From the NCBI GenBank assembly GCA_021229015.1, contig CM037794.1, forward strand, positions 42,551,126 through 42,615,125: a stretch of DNA of 64,000 nucleotides, written 5' to 3'. Positions within the stretch are counted from its first letter, which is position 1, and each line of letters opens with the position of its first letter. Below, piece after piece: positions 34,550 to 47,180 of the stretch. The notes beneath the pieces were generated by a model. That model saw only the letters and a list, made by a program, of their open reading frames with translations, did not search any database and was not told the origin of the DNA. This DNA comes from Solen grandis (Eukaryota; Mollusca; Bivalvia; Adapedonta; Solenidae). The position numbers and the translations under genes are program-made.

Positions 34550-34910
34550 AATTGTTTCTATGAAGGCTTCTTCGGTGACAAGAGTGGCTTCATAAGGTAA
34601 TAAAATGATTTCTAATGAGATAAGAGACCCTCATATGGGATTTGCAAACATCATTGGGGATACAATGGTTCATTTTGGGGACGAGCTTTATAGCTTATAA
34701 GAGGAATGTTTTTATTTCTTGTGGGATTTGAGTCGCTTTATGAACTTCAGGGCCTTGTTTAATAAGAGGGGTTTCATTGGGACCAGAGGGATTTTATGAA
34801 GGGGCTATCAGGACTTCTTTAGGGACATTGAGAGGGGGGGGGGGCATGTTGAGTTTTTCGTGAACTAGCAACGCTTATTATGTGATAAGATGATCTTCGT
34901 GGGGTCTAGA
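34550..34910. repeat. Degenerate G-rich minisatellite of about 21/42-bp spacing
   Basis: Diverged units like 'g(g/t)gacaagag(g)gttTcaTgaagg' start near 34575, 34617, 34659, 34680, 34722, 34770 and 34813. Spacings are mostly 42 or 21, with two slightly longer. The plus strand is strongly G-rich and C-poor compared with its surroundings. No long open frame follows the repeat. Confidence 0.5.
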
Positions 34911-35858
34911 GAAACATATCAATACATCGTTTACAAATATGGTAAATATCACAAACACAAGATGAATTTCAGTATAACTAAAGAAATATTTAATTGACCC
35001 AAAGTTCATTAGAAGCATATTATTTGAAAATTAATTATTTTATTTTTAAGTATTTTAGATAATATAAGTATCAATGATTACTTTTAAAATTAATTATATC
35101 TAATTAAACATACTTACATTAAAACTAGGAAAATCAGGGTGCTCACCATTGGAAAATAATTATTTTCAGTATTTTTAGATAATATATGTATCAATCATTA
35201 CATTTTGTATAAAATACATTAACTTGTATTAAGTAAACATACTTACATCAAAACTAAGAAAATCAGTGTGTTTTACTTCGATAATCGTTCTTAAAGGTCG
35301 GAAAAATATTATCTTGTATTTCTCAAATTGGTCATTGACGCGGTAGTCCCATAACACGCAATGAAAACATTTTGCCCAAATGGAAGCAGAGAATGCGTAA
35401 AATGTCAATGGATATAATATTTCCCCTTTGGTCATTATTAATGCAACTATTTCATTTATAAATCAACAAAATAAATGCAACTATTCACGGTGCATAACCA
35501 TATTGGCGGTCTGTCTGCAGAAATCGCTATATCGGCAGGCTCTGCTTTCGCACCGGTCATTCTCTGCCATAAAAACAAATTCAGCAGAATGGACAAAGGG
35601 CAAAAAAAAAAAATCAGAATGGACAGAGGGCAAAAATAAAGATCAATGGTCACTTTTAACAGGTGCTCAATATTAAGTAGTGCACAGAATATTAAAGTAT
35701 AATTACTATGTATATGCGTGTTCACTTTTCAATTATCAGCCACAGCGCTCTGAAACTCGGACAAACAGTTGAGTGATGTACCAGCATGAAACACAACCTC
35801 GGCCCTTTCTACAGGCGTTAGTAAGTTATTGCTTTGATTGCGTCCATAAAATGAACAT
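34911..35858. other. AT-rich intergenic DNA with a local duplication
   Basis: About 100 bp is duplicated nearby: 'ttattttcagtatttttagataatatatgtatcaat' (35157) resembles 'attttatttttaagtattttagataatataagtatcaat' (35036), and each is followed by 'acatacttacat(t/c)aaaacta'. No gene. Confidence 0.4.
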
Positions 35859-36020
35859 CGTACGTATTTTTTAAGGTATATGCTTCAAGAAGATACAGAT
35901 AAATTGGCCGATATTTATGTAAATTTCTTGATAACCCCCTACTTTCGGTTTTGATGGTGCACGGGAGGTCTTTATGCACACCACCTTTTGAAGCACAGGC
36001 AGACTCTCTGCATTTGTCAA
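35859..36020. repeat. Dispersed repeat, copy 1 (pair with 52619-52775)
   Basis: Shares with 52619-52775 the phrases 'tggccgatattta', 'cttgat(a/g)accccctacttt', 'tggtg(c/t)ac(g/a)g(g/a)aggtct' and 'acaggc'. It lies within a 99-codon minus-strand frame (35818-36117). The other copy does not keep that frame open, so I treat this as a repeat, not a gene. Confidence 0.6.
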
Positions 36021-36574
36021 AGACATGCTCTCTGCAAGCCATGAATTCTGTTACTGTTTTCGGAAAAGAGATTTTTATGTCAAATACAAGGCCACTAGGG
36101 ACGTGACCAACATACAATATATTGATTAGGCATTTTATATAATCATTTTATTATTCTTAAACATCGCACTAAAGATCAATAAGATTCACCATACTGTCAT
36201 GAATTGTTTCTGGGAAAAAATAAGAAAAGCAATAATATACCTAATAACAGTCATTATAGACATGGTCAGGTTTATACTGAAAATATAAATGTTTTGTAAA
36301 GACAATAAATAAATAAATAATTTTCAGAAATGTTTCTCTGATTCGTAAAAAAGAACCTTTCTTGATGAAAAGGTTAGAATATTATATTTAAATAGCCTAA
36401 GGATAGTTCTATGGGGAACGAAATGTTAAAGAAATTTCAATCATTTTCATGTATGTAATATTTTGTACGAGTAAAATTAAGTTATAAGCGGATATCATAA
36501 AACTGTGATGGTCGCGTAGAACAGAAACATCATTAGGTTTGCAAATACACGTTTTTACTTTTGTAATTTCAAAG
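36021..36574. other. AT-rich intergenic DNA
   Basis: Nothing identifiable. Confidence 0.35.
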
Positions 36575-36812
36575 CCTAAGAGTGCTGCCACACTGTAGTA
36601 TCACGCCGTAGACTTGTGGAATGATACCACGCCCAATCACATTATCCTGATACCGGGCAAATCAGTACTGCAACTACACTTATATGCTGAGCGCCAAGCA
36701 AGAGAGCTATAACAGTACCATTTTTTACGACTTTGGTATGTCACGGTCGTGAAGCGAACCTACGACCTCTCGCTTCCGAGGCGGACGCTCTAACCACTCG
36801 GCCTCCCGGGAC
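36575..36812 (-). mobile_element. tRNA-derived SINE (family C), minus strand
   Basis: On the minus strand: head 'gggaggccgagtggttagagcgtccgcctcgg', B-box region GGTTCGCTTCACGACC, then 'ataccaaagtcgtaaaaaatggtactg', 'tctcttgcttggcgctcagcat' and 'gataatgtgattgggcgtggtatcatt'. Two other copies lie in this window (24275-24406 and 46270-46400). The B box departs from GGTTCGATCCC, so this copy is probably silent. No clean target duplication found. Confidence 0.75.
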
Positions 36813-38818
36813 GGTTAACACGAAATGGCTCTAAATCATATTAGATGAGATGTATTTTTCGGCGTAGCTGTATAATTTCGATTTCAACTCGCATCTTAAA
36901 CCAATCAAATGTACGCTAACAGCGGTAAATAATTCTAAGCTGAATAAAAGGACTCCTGTTATTGGTTAACGCATCGTTATGGACTATAAAATTACTGTAA
37001 ATAAGGGGTGCAGCTTGTATATATCATTCAGCTTGGTGTTATTACTTTTCTTTTTGATGTAAACATGAAAGTGATTTCAGTAAGTTAAATACAATCCTTT
37101 TCCATCAATTGAGAAATGCTACTTTGTGAAAAGAATTTAAAACAACAAAAAAGAATCCACCGTGTTATGACATGAAACCCCTTAATTACTATGTATATTG
37201 AATTCTTCCAGCCTGCCGAGATGCTCTCATTGAAAATTAATTCGCCAAAACCAAAACAACTAATAACGCTTTTATATCATAATTGTCATATGCAATAATG
37301 ATATGAACAAATATCAAACAAGCCTATTTACAGATATAATTTTTTGTATTACCGTCTATAAATAAGTATATTTCATAGAAAAAATACTGAACTATTTCTA
37401 GAGCGTACTAAATTTGTTGTGCGTCGGTCTTTCGCGCGCTTTTCCTGGGAATGTTCTAGAAGACTGGAAATCTCGTTTTTCTTTCATCCTACGCCGAATG
37501 TCTATTTTAAAGATATTTCTTGTTTACTTTATATTAGTATCTATCCGTGAAGAAAAAAATAAAAGAATTCCTCCGCTACATTTTTTCAGCAGACAAATAT
37601 CTAAGTTTTTGAAAAAAATAAAAAAGAATTATTTTCATGTATATTTCTAAATATATGTCTTTATTTTCCTTTAAAGCAGCTCCCAGATGGTTTTTGACTA
37701 AGAAATTGATCTTTAACTATATGTGTGCATTACGTCTATCAATACTCATCTACAGACGCATTGTCATCTAATATCGTAAAAATATGGATATATTCCTGTC
37801 ACAGGCAATATCGTCACAGACGGTATTTAAACTATATTAAGCAACATTAAACCTATGTTTAGATCTTCTATTTTCATAAGCCGTCACTTGGCTGACCAAC
37901 TTCCCTTCTATCGCATGCTCTAACTTCATACGTAGTCGCCACCCTGAACTGGTGAAGACGCCATGTTACGGAACGTGTCACGTTTTACCGCAAGCACCTG
38001 CTTCGGAAATACCGTCTATATTAAACCTATTTCGTCGAAGCTGCGTGTACGAAAATTTGCGATTTTCTGCGTAATGTGACTTACACTTTCCGATTTTAAA
38101 TGCCAGGAAAATAAGACGAGTCTCTGGGTATAAGACCATGAATATGAAGTAGGGCGAGTCTCAAGTTATTAGCAGCTGGATAGATATCTTTGTCCTTGGT
38201 ATAACATGTAGTCCGTACTGCTGTGTATAAGTAAGTGCCACTGCCACGATACGTTATCATCCTTTCAAGGGATTACCGACATATTCTGTAAATTTACATT
38301 TATCCATGGCTCTGTGTTGGTTGATAATGGTTCTTATCTTTACTTAAGACTTCAGAATGTTTCTCTTTGTGTTTTTAACATATAATAGAACAGAATTACA
38401 ACCACTGCAGAATCTTAGTAGGTGAAAAATATTATGGTAGATATGCTAGTCTCAAGGAGCTCTTAATTTTGATGCCTATACATGAACTTTGCTCCTTCAT
38501 ATTCAAATAAAATGTATATAAAATGAGAATCATGATATCATTTTGTTCCAATATCGGCCATTAAAGGCAGACATGTACAAAATATCATATAAATATTATG
38601 TTTTAATTTGTTCTCATTATTTTAATGTTAACTAGAAATATTTTTGTAATATTTTGTCCATTGCCGTAACCCCTCCAAGGTCATGTATTGCTTAAAATTA
38701 AAATATGCATATCATTATGGAATGGATATTAGAACGTAGGGCGACGTTGCCTGATCAGTACTATCGATCAGCCAAGTACTCCGAGAGTAGCTCCGACTAT
38801 TGGTGTCTCTCATTTCAG
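36813..38818. other. Upstream region of the receptor gene
   Basis: No coding signal. Any 5' untranslated exon and promoter of the receptor probably lie here or further left. No TATA box or initiator can be defended by eye. GC-richer patches lie at about 37900-38060 and 38740-38880. Confidence 0.35.
38806..38818 (+). promoter_or_regulatory. Possible 3' splice site before the first coding exon
   Basis: 'tctctcatttcag' is a good pyrimidine-tract acceptor 62 bp before the first ATG. It would make the visible first coding exon the second exon of the gene, after a 5' untranslated exon to the left. Not proven. Confidence 0.35.
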
Positions 38819-38880
38819 AATTGTCAGTTGCCTCGGATAACTCCGCTATTTAACGCCATTTCACGTCTGAGCATTGCTGC

Positions 38881-39294
38881 ATGAAGGTTTATAACGACTC
38901 TATCATGGAACAAGACTCGTATTCTGTTCAATTTGAAAACGTAACAGCACTGAACAAAAGTTTAAATGATTCAATGGGTCAAGAGGAATACGATCTTACG
39001 GATGAAGAATGGCTGCGAAAAATAAAAAGCTATGTTTTTCCAAAACTTTACCATTGGATATTTTTAGGTATTTTCTTCATAGTATTTGTCGTAGGAATAT
39101 CTGGAAACTTTTTGGTCTGTTTTGCGGTTTGGAAAAGCAAACAATTAAAAACGGTGACAAATTTCTTTCTTGTGAATCTTGCTGTTGCCGATTTTCTAGT
39201 GATTTTGATATGTCTGCCTGCATCCATCATATCTTCGACAATGCAGTCCTGGTTTCTCGGATTAGCAATGTGTAAAATAACATTTTATTTGCAG
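38881..39294 (+). CDS. Orexin/allatotropin receptor-like class A GPCR, first coding exon (N-terminus to start of TM3)
   Basis: A rhodopsin-family neuropeptide receptor, expected at the plasma membrane. This exon gives residues 1-138: an extracellular N-terminus with four N-X-S/T sequons (N5, N20, N25, N29), an acidic pre-TM1 segment DEEWLRKIKSYVFPK that matches the N-terminal helix of vertebrate orexin receptors, TM1 (about 60-84, GN at N76 = 1.50), TM2 (about 93-117, LAVAD with D104 = 2.50, ICLPAS), W124 in ECL1 and C131 (3.25). It stops at Q138, the position of ligand-binding Q3.32. TVTN and ICLPAS are orexin-receptor wording. TAA at 38851-38853 closes the frame upstream. ATG 38881 has a weak context; ATG 38905 (Met9) has A at -3 and G at +4 and may be the true start. 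The donor CAG|GTAAGA (phase 0) is strong. The GPCR call is near certain, the subfamily likely. Confidence 0.88.
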
Positions 39295-40083
39295 GTAAGA
39301 CGTGTTCTAAATATATAAATCTAGCCAAGTTTTACTTCGGAAATAAAAACTGATTGTAGTTAACAGAAAATGTAATTACGAAAATATTTAATGGTAAGCG
39401 TATCTAATTTATCTCTGGTATCAATTGATAGATAAAAGATTATATATTAATTGATTTTCTTACTTTAAAACGAAATATTTTTAATACAATTTCAAAGAGA
39501 TTAAATGTTGCTGCGTTGATTTATTTCAAGAGTACATATTTAGGTAAATGAGAAATGTATCAGTATCGTTTAGCTTTGATTTGTTATTAGGTTAGGTATA
39601 TAATTACTGGTGTATTTCTAGAAACGTTCATTTGTGATTTATTAATAAAAACATGAATAAATTTTTATTGTAGAGAGAAATATATGATTTTTGAATTTGA
39701 TATCTATTAAGACAGGAATACTCTAGTAAGCTTGTTTTATGAATTAATAATGCGATTATCCGTAGTATATTTTATGTTATAAAATAAAGAATACACAGTT
39801 ATATGCGATTATCATACTTTTCTGATAATAAGGATACAACAGAATCTGTTTTGTTTTAAATATTTTTATCAAACCTTATGTATATGTGTATATATTTATC
39901 AACAATTCGTGAGTTTTTTTTTCTATAATGATCTTTATAGGTAAAATGTCTAAAGAATACTATTGAACGTTCATAAAAATATGTGGTAATAAACTTTCCT
40001 CTTACGACGAACATACGTATCATATCATGTTCGGGGAATTCCAGTCATTTTCAGAATGCTCAGTAAATAAGCGATACGTGGTC

Positions 40084-40326
40084 GAATTCCGCCAACAATT
40101 CTTAGTGCTAAGTAACACTTAAAGTCTTCGGTTTATTAGAAAAGAATTCCACCGTGAATCCTGTTTTACAAATATTAAGTTGAAATAAGTCACTTAATTT
40201 ACTTAAAATATATTTGTTGAGGAATGAAATGTTTTGACACTGTTATAAGAGAAACAAGAATGCTAAATTTCGCAACTAAATACTTTATTAAGTATTCAAA
40301 ATCGCTAAGTATTACTGGTGGAATTC
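40084..40326. mobile_element. Candidate MITE with GAATTCC(A/G)CC ends
   Basis: The left end GAATTCCGCCAACAATTCTT + AGTGCTAAGTA is inverted at the right as TCGCTAAGTATTACTGGTGG + AATTC, about 20 of 25 positions matching, with further 'gaattccacc' copies inside. It is related to 28437-28556. No target duplication recognised. Confidence 0.5.
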
Positions 40327-41704
40327 AAATCTGCACCTTTCAATCTTTAGCAAGTACGCATGCACTTTTTAGAGAGATTGCTTAGCTATACATATTGTAA
40401 TTCAGGTCAGAGATCCTGATATCTTTAAAGGCTTCTCTGGGATTTTATCTACAAAATCCCAGATACAAGTAATATATCTTGAGGACAAAATCAGGTCTGT
40501 TCTTAATCAAATTTTTGATTACTCGGTTTTTGTTTAGATATTTTACAAGGAATCAAAGAAAACAATGCTAGTGGTTTTGAGGTAAGATATTTCTAGATGT
40601 CTCTGTTTATGGTTCGGTATATACAATTGAACAGCATATTTGTATGCTTGGTGTATCATACATGGCCAACTGTCTAGATTTTCTTTTTATGTATTTCATT
40701 TTCCCGACCCACGAGGTGGGGAAGGGGGGGCATCTATTATCATTTTAATTGAGTCATACCGTTCATAAATTATAACAAATGATTTTGTATTAATTTTATT
40801 ATCAAAATTAATGTAAAAATGTTAAACCAACTATATCTGTCGTATTTACAATTATCTTGGAATATGAATATCACGTGCATTTAATATGATGAACATGGGT
40901 CATGAATATTAATAATACGGACGGTATGTAGACATGTAAGCACATCATATAGTGTGGCTTCAATGACCAGGCGGATATAGTTTTTTATTTTTATTTAAGT
41001 AATTTAGCAAATCAATACTGTTGGTTCAGTGTCGGTCTGGTCACTATGATTTATCATCTAAGGAGACCTTTTGTCTGTCTTTTGGTAGGATTGTGTTTAC
41101 ACTCTGGTGGCTCTGTTCTCTCGGGGTGGCTTGAATGTCGTAACTCAAGTACAGTTTCCACCTCGGCAAACAAAAAAAACAACATCATATTTTATCGGCT
41201 TTAACTAAATATCAACTGTAATAGAACCAAGAAGGTCTTATCGGGGAAAAAAACCCACAACGTATCACCAGAGATGTTTGTCCGATTGCTGCCTGTTGCG
41301 GTCTTTTGGGACTTATTTCCGATCTATATTACACCATGATTCGAGAAGTCCCGTAACGTGAAAGAAAGTGCAAGTGTATAGAAGCAACACTCGGCCCACA
41401 TTGACGTGCACGTTTTGAATATGAAAATCGGAGTTTTGCTTTCTTTAATTAAAGAAGTTTCAATGTTCAGTTTCGGATAAATAAACTGTAACGCGTAGGA
41501 CGTGAATGTGCAAGTGCCAAACTGACAAAACGTTAATTTTTTTATTAGCTCGATCGATGGCTAGAAAAAATGATTAATTAATTGATTGGTTTTGTTTTCA
41601 AACTCATTAGATTATGGGATTAATGAATTCATATAAGCAGATTAAATTCTGATGATAAACTCAATCATTAACATCATTATCCACTGAAGAATCGATATTT
41701 CAAG

Positions 41705-41960
41705 TTGTTACCTTAGCCCTCAGAGCTGTAGGTTCGAGTCCCGGTCGAATCACTCTCACGTGTTGATGATATTTACGGTGAGTAGGTACGTCAATAGATG
41801 GTATCGTGGTCGTTCACTTCCCACCATTTTGCCCATCAATGATGAGTGTTCGATTCTTGGTTTGTGTGTTTGTTTTGACTTTGTTTGTTTTTCATATGAG
41901 GAAGTCTTCTTGCCTGCTTGTGGATATTTGGTGTTTCTACCTGGTCGCCTCTGAAATGAT
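41705..41960 (+). mobile_element. Degenerate tRNA-headed SINE in intron 1
   Basis: Contains a B box (GGTTCGAGTCCC at 41730-41741) and downstream 'catatgaggaagtcttcttgcctgcttgtgg...ttctacctgg', matching the family B SINE body. About 100 bp of extra sequence between head and body differs from the other copies, so this is a diverged subfamily or a disrupted copy. Confidence 0.6.
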
Positions 41961-43775
41961 AGCATATGACGGGTTATTTATAGCAATACATTAATAATTA
42001 TTAAAGTGAGAAAAAAACTTTATATATCTGTTTTAAAAGTTGTACAAATTTTACAATTTAAAATATAAATCACATATGTGCAACGATATTAGCTATCAGC
42101 AACGAGTCTTCGTGCAAAAAAAAACAAAAAAAATCGAACACATAAGCTGATGTTACATACAGGCCTTGTCTTTCTCTCAGTGGTGATGGTTCCACAACCT
42201 TGTATGTCTAGAGGACTCTTTAGCCACTCATTGAACAATGCCTTAAAAATATTATCACGTTTGTTCTTCAAGTACTCCATGTATTGCACTCAGTAACTTT
42301 CTCTGGGAAAAATGACAGATTACTCGAACCTTTTGAACCATTTGCACTTAAACGTGCTGGATTTCTTCTCCCTCTTGGCTTCGGTGCTTTTATCGTTCAG
42401 TTTAAGTGCAGGACTTAGGGCTTCCATTGTGTGTCTCTATCGGTAAGTTATGTCTTCGCTTTGGTGCGAATCTGTAGCCTTTATATAAATTGGATATGAT
42501 TTGTATACGCATGGGTTATCGTGCGTTATGTAGGCTGTATTGTAAACCACGAAACTTTATTGGGCACGTTAGTATAACATAATTTGTATAGATGCTAAAT
42601 ATATATGTCGCAAGTGGTGACTTCATCTTGAAAGTTTTGGGTATCAAACTTAGGGTTAGAACTCATTATTGCCTATAAGCGGACGATAGTTAATATCCTC
42701 CAAATTTTATAAATCAATAGGAATTTATTGTTTAGATAAAATACTGACAATAGACTTTATACTTCATGCCTTAGGCCAACCTACAAATGAGATACATTTG
42801 ATATAATGCAAAATGAATACCTCCATGGTAAATAACAGCACAATCGCATTTCCATTTTCAGATAATGTAAATACCATATATGTCAATAAATAATACTATT
42901 TTAGGCAGATATAATCATTTTCTACACTCTTCAAAATGATGTTGCCGATCAATTGGATGAGTCTAACTAGCTATAATGTGACCAATGTCAGTGTGACAAA
43001 CTCTTCCTGTGATCAGGATGTATAGATTAGGCTGTCCCGCCGAGTAAACAGTTGTTTCAAAGTAGTTGGAGGCTAATGCGTAGTCGTAATCATAAATGAT
43101 GTAGTTGCTTAAAAAACGAAACGTACATACATAGGACTCAATATAGACAGGTTCTCACATATTTTGGTCAATGATATCCTTTTCTGACAGAATTATCCAT
43201 GTATTCCAATATCACTGACGAAGGAAAATGGTTGCTTTTGATGAATTTAAGATCCCATTCAGAATTGTTTTATACGCGTTCGTCTAAATATGTGCATCAT
43301 TTTATTTTCTGCATGCAACTTTCTCTACATACAAACTACAGAAAGACTGTTTATGTGTTCCATTTCTATCCAAAATGCAAATTCTCAAGCTTAGAGACGT
43401 GTTGATAATTGATATGAATAATGTCATCTTCGTGGTCTCGACTCGAGCTGAAATGATTTTGTAATGATCACGGGGTAAAATATGTGTTTCTAAAAGAAAT
43501 TCTTATGAAGGTTTCACTGTATACAGTCAAAAAGGCCTTGTATGGTCAGGCCTTAATTCCAAAAACCTCTTATAATACTTAGTACTTAGAGGGAACGTTC
43601 CTTTTATTAACAAATAATGCATGCCTCTACAAATGATAGTACTTACTAGGAATGTTTTATGTAATCAAAGTCATATCTTTCGTAAAACAAGATTGGTGGA
43701 CTGCATCTCTATCTGACAATTATCTTATTATTACTTATTGCTAATTATTGTTGACTGAGTTCGAGCCAGATCAGG

Positions 43776-43905
43776 GAACACGTTACAGTGACCGCTTTAA
43801 CTTAGGTGGCCGCTGAATCATAACAGACATATTTTTATGAAGATAAGAAAGATGACTACTAAAATCCATTTGGCTTGTTAGTAGAGATAGTCGCTTACAC
43901 AAGTT
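43776..43905 (+). repeat. Decayed copy of the TACAGTCAAACC-type repeat
   Basis: 'gtgaccgctttaacttaggtggccgctgaatc...agtcgcttacacaagtta' parallels 27310-27440. The terminal TACAGT/ACTGTA ends are missing. Confidence 0.45.
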
Positions 43906-43950
43906 ATAGTCAGTCAGTCAGTCAGTTAGTCAGTCAGTTAATTAGTTTAA
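43906..43950. repeat. (CAGT)n microsatellite
   Basis: CAGT units with a few changes to TAGT. Confidence 0.85.
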
Positions 43951-45440
43951 ACTTTAAGAATTATTTAACAGATAACGTGTTGAAATCAGTATTATTGCTT
44001 CATAAACATCTGACGCACAAATCCTGTTAAAAAAAGTTTTAACCAAAAAATATATAAAAATATAATAAAGAAAATAAACCCGCCTTGCTATTTTCTGCTT
44101 TTATTCAGATTTTTCACATAAACCAGCTTGTCTCCATGAAATATCCGTTTATCTCGCAAAAGTGTAAAGGAACAAATAAAACCACACGCCGCAAGTCGAA
44201 TTTTTTCTTACGCATATTTGTAAATACAATGTTAAAAGATAGCATGAAATCAAAACTTGAGTAGGATGGTGTCAGTAAATTCTACTCGTGATGTTAATGA
44301 AAAATATATTAGGCTCTGTTTACGTGCAATTAAAATATTAAACGTATTAGAGGAACTCCTTTTTAACGCGCTTTAAATATACTATAGTTGTAAGTTGTCT
44401 AGGGTTTTCACCACATCACAAAAAAGACAAGCAAAGGTGCGTGTTGGGGGAAATCTTAAACTCTAATTTATTTGATATCAAGAAAGAAATATTTGTTGTA
44501 ATAGTTTACATTTTAAATTTTGTGGAATTTATCGCAAGCGATACGAAGCGGATCGCTATAAAACTTAAGATATAAACGATAACATACTTACAGTTTTTCA
44601 CGTACACCTCCCGTTTGATTGAAAGTTTAATAGCGATGTTTAAGTATTGTTTTTGTTTATTTATTTTATTTGTTTTCCTCATAATTGATATGAAATCAAA
44701 AGAGGCCCTTTTCGATTTGTTTCATATAAATTGCTTTGTTTTGCAGTTTTTGTTGTTGAACTTCGATGTATTGCAACGACTTATCATTTTTGACGTCTGT
44801 GCTGTAAGGACCGGTGATTACTGACGTTAGGATGTACAACTTGGTACTAAAGATTTGGTTATGAACATAAATATTCTCGTGATACGTATATATCAATGTC
44901 AGGTGCACTTGATAATTTCCTTTGATATAATACACTGGCAGTCAATAGTTTCTTTCCTGCTTCCCCTTTCCAGTGTCATACACTATCATTAAAATACAAT
45001 CTTTTTTCTTTTGTAAAATATATCAGCCGCGTTAGAGCTGCAAAATAATTTGCAAATTTCATTTCTGTCCGAAAAACAAATAAAGATAAATATCGTGACG
45101 ATTTCTGTATAGTTCAATTAAGCATGAGTGTATATAAATTTAAGTATATCACCTTCGTTTGAGACGATATTAATTATTTTCGAGACAGAATGCGTCTGCA
45201 TTCTTTTTCTTTTATATATGTTAATATGTTTACATTTAAATTTTGGCATTTTAATTAAGCAGCTCAGACATATGTTCAAGAGCTTGGTTGAATATTTGTT
45301 GTTGTTTTAATTTAAATTATTAGTTCCTGTCTGGCATACGTTAGCAGTTTTTAACATTATATCTTTACTTGACTTTACAATAAACAACCTTTATTTTGAA
45401 AACCATGTAAAGCATCAAATTTACTTCAATTAGGATGCTT

Positions 45441-45682
45441 TTAACCCTTTCCCTCATATAGACTCATTTTGACGCACTCAATAGGTACCACATAAAGCCT
45501 GATCTGCAGAAAACCACAGTTAAACCTTACCAAATTTAATTACAAAATCCTCATTTCCAGACCACTGAGGAGCAGCGAACAACATAAAACCTGATCAGCC
45601 TGCGAGTTACTCGCAGGCTGATCTGGTTTTATGCTGTTCGCATAGGCCTTTTCATGGTTTCCTCTATGAGGGAAAGGGTTAA
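45441..45682 (+). mobile_element. 234-bp TTAA-flanked MITE (piggyBac-like), copy 4, in intron 1
   Basis: TTAA at 45441-45444 and 45679-45682, body 45445-45678 of exactly 234 bp, same 14-bp ends and internal palindrome, with one change in the left arm (gaacaAcat). It sits in the sense orientation of the receptor intron. Confidence 0.85.
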
Positions 45683-46269
45683 GCGACCTTGCGATGTAAT
45701 GAGATCATTTAATGCACTGAAGATCACTTGCATATGAAACTGACACCTCTCCACGTTGTGTTTTCATCATTATATATGCATATATATTTTTGAAGCGTTT
45801 CTTTACGGTAATATTTGTATAAAATGGATACAATACAATTGTTATTGAAGGGGATATCCGCCATTTCACTCATTATGCTATTTACTATGTCATCGTTTGT
45901 TTTAATTTTTTTTTTAATTAATTATTTTTCGGCATTCAGCTCATTCGTTCTTTGTTTTAACAGTACAGATTCCATGGTCATGAACTAATAAATCTTGTAG
46001 TATAAAATACGGACTCATTGTTAATTTCATAAATGTTAAAAAAACCAACAGTTTACATTCTGAACAGAAGAACGAACGAGCTAATGGCGAAAAAATTTAA
46101 ATATTAAAAAAAGATAGCATTTAGTAGCATAATTAGTGAACTTGTTAAACTATTCCCTCTATATCTCTTACATTTAACAGACCGCCCTCTTTAGAATATC
46201 ATCAACATGATATTTTGATGCCTGCAATTACTCTTGTCAAGCATTTAGTTTCTAGACAGAAGGGAACAC

Positions 46270-46400
46270 ATGCGATATACCAAAGTCGTGAGATTTAGGT
46301 GTTGATACTTCCTTGCTTGGCGTTCAGCATTAAGACTAGTAGAGGATAGTTCAAGGCTTGGATGTCTTTCATCCCGCAATATCATGTTAGCGCCGTGATG
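46270..46400 (+). mobile_element. Degenerate SINE (family C) body fragment
   Basis: 'ataccaaagtcgtgagattta' and 'ccttgcttggcgttcagcattaagactagtagag' match the family C body; compare the minus strand of 36575-36812. The tRNA head is missing or unrecognisable. Confidence 0.55.
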
Positions 46401-47180
46401 TTAACTAAAGGCAGAATGGCAGAGGACTTTATCTGTCTACAAATTAATGATGTAATGTCGGTGGAACGTAAAATCCAGTCAACATAAAAAATGTGAAATT
46501 TGTTAAACCCTTCTTTTAGGTCTTCCGTCGTCGCTACATGTTTTGTTCATAGTAACAATGCAAAGGCATTAGACGTTATTATTTTGCGAAGTAATTCTTC
46601 ATGATTGAAAAAAAAAACATTTTTCATTAGTTTACACTTTCGCAAAATATTTGAACATTTGAATAGAAACGAAGCAGAAATCGGGATTTCAATCCCCAAA
46701 ACGTCAATTTGAGGATTTAATAGGCAGAGCATAAATACAACGAAAATTAGAAATCGCATTCACCACAGATCATAAAAACACAACAAGTGTCTGCAAACAA
46801 TACATTAATCTTCCATTGGTGTAAGGCTTTGTCGGTAATGCACAACCCACTCTATCAACATGCAAAGTTTCTGTATGTTATCTTTAAAACGTAATGGATG
46901 ACTGCATTTTCCGGCACAATTTATTTAGATATCTAATCTTGGTACGCGGTTAATTCAGAGTCCCAGGTCAAAAGACAGAATAATCAATGAAAACCAGTGC
47001 TCATGATGTATTATAGAAGGGATTGGAGATTAGAAAGGAATTGGAAACCGTATAGATTTCATTTTCTTAATGCTGGTGCTATAACTTATTTTTCATAAAA
47101 TTAAAAAAATATCGGCATGAATAACTACCTATCACTTTCTATCTTCAACTTCTAAATTTTCTTAAACACCAGGCACCAAC

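Noticed and set aside
35818..36117. 99-codon minus-strand frame as a gene
   Set aside because: Its core belongs to a sequence repeated at 52619-52775 where the frame is broken.
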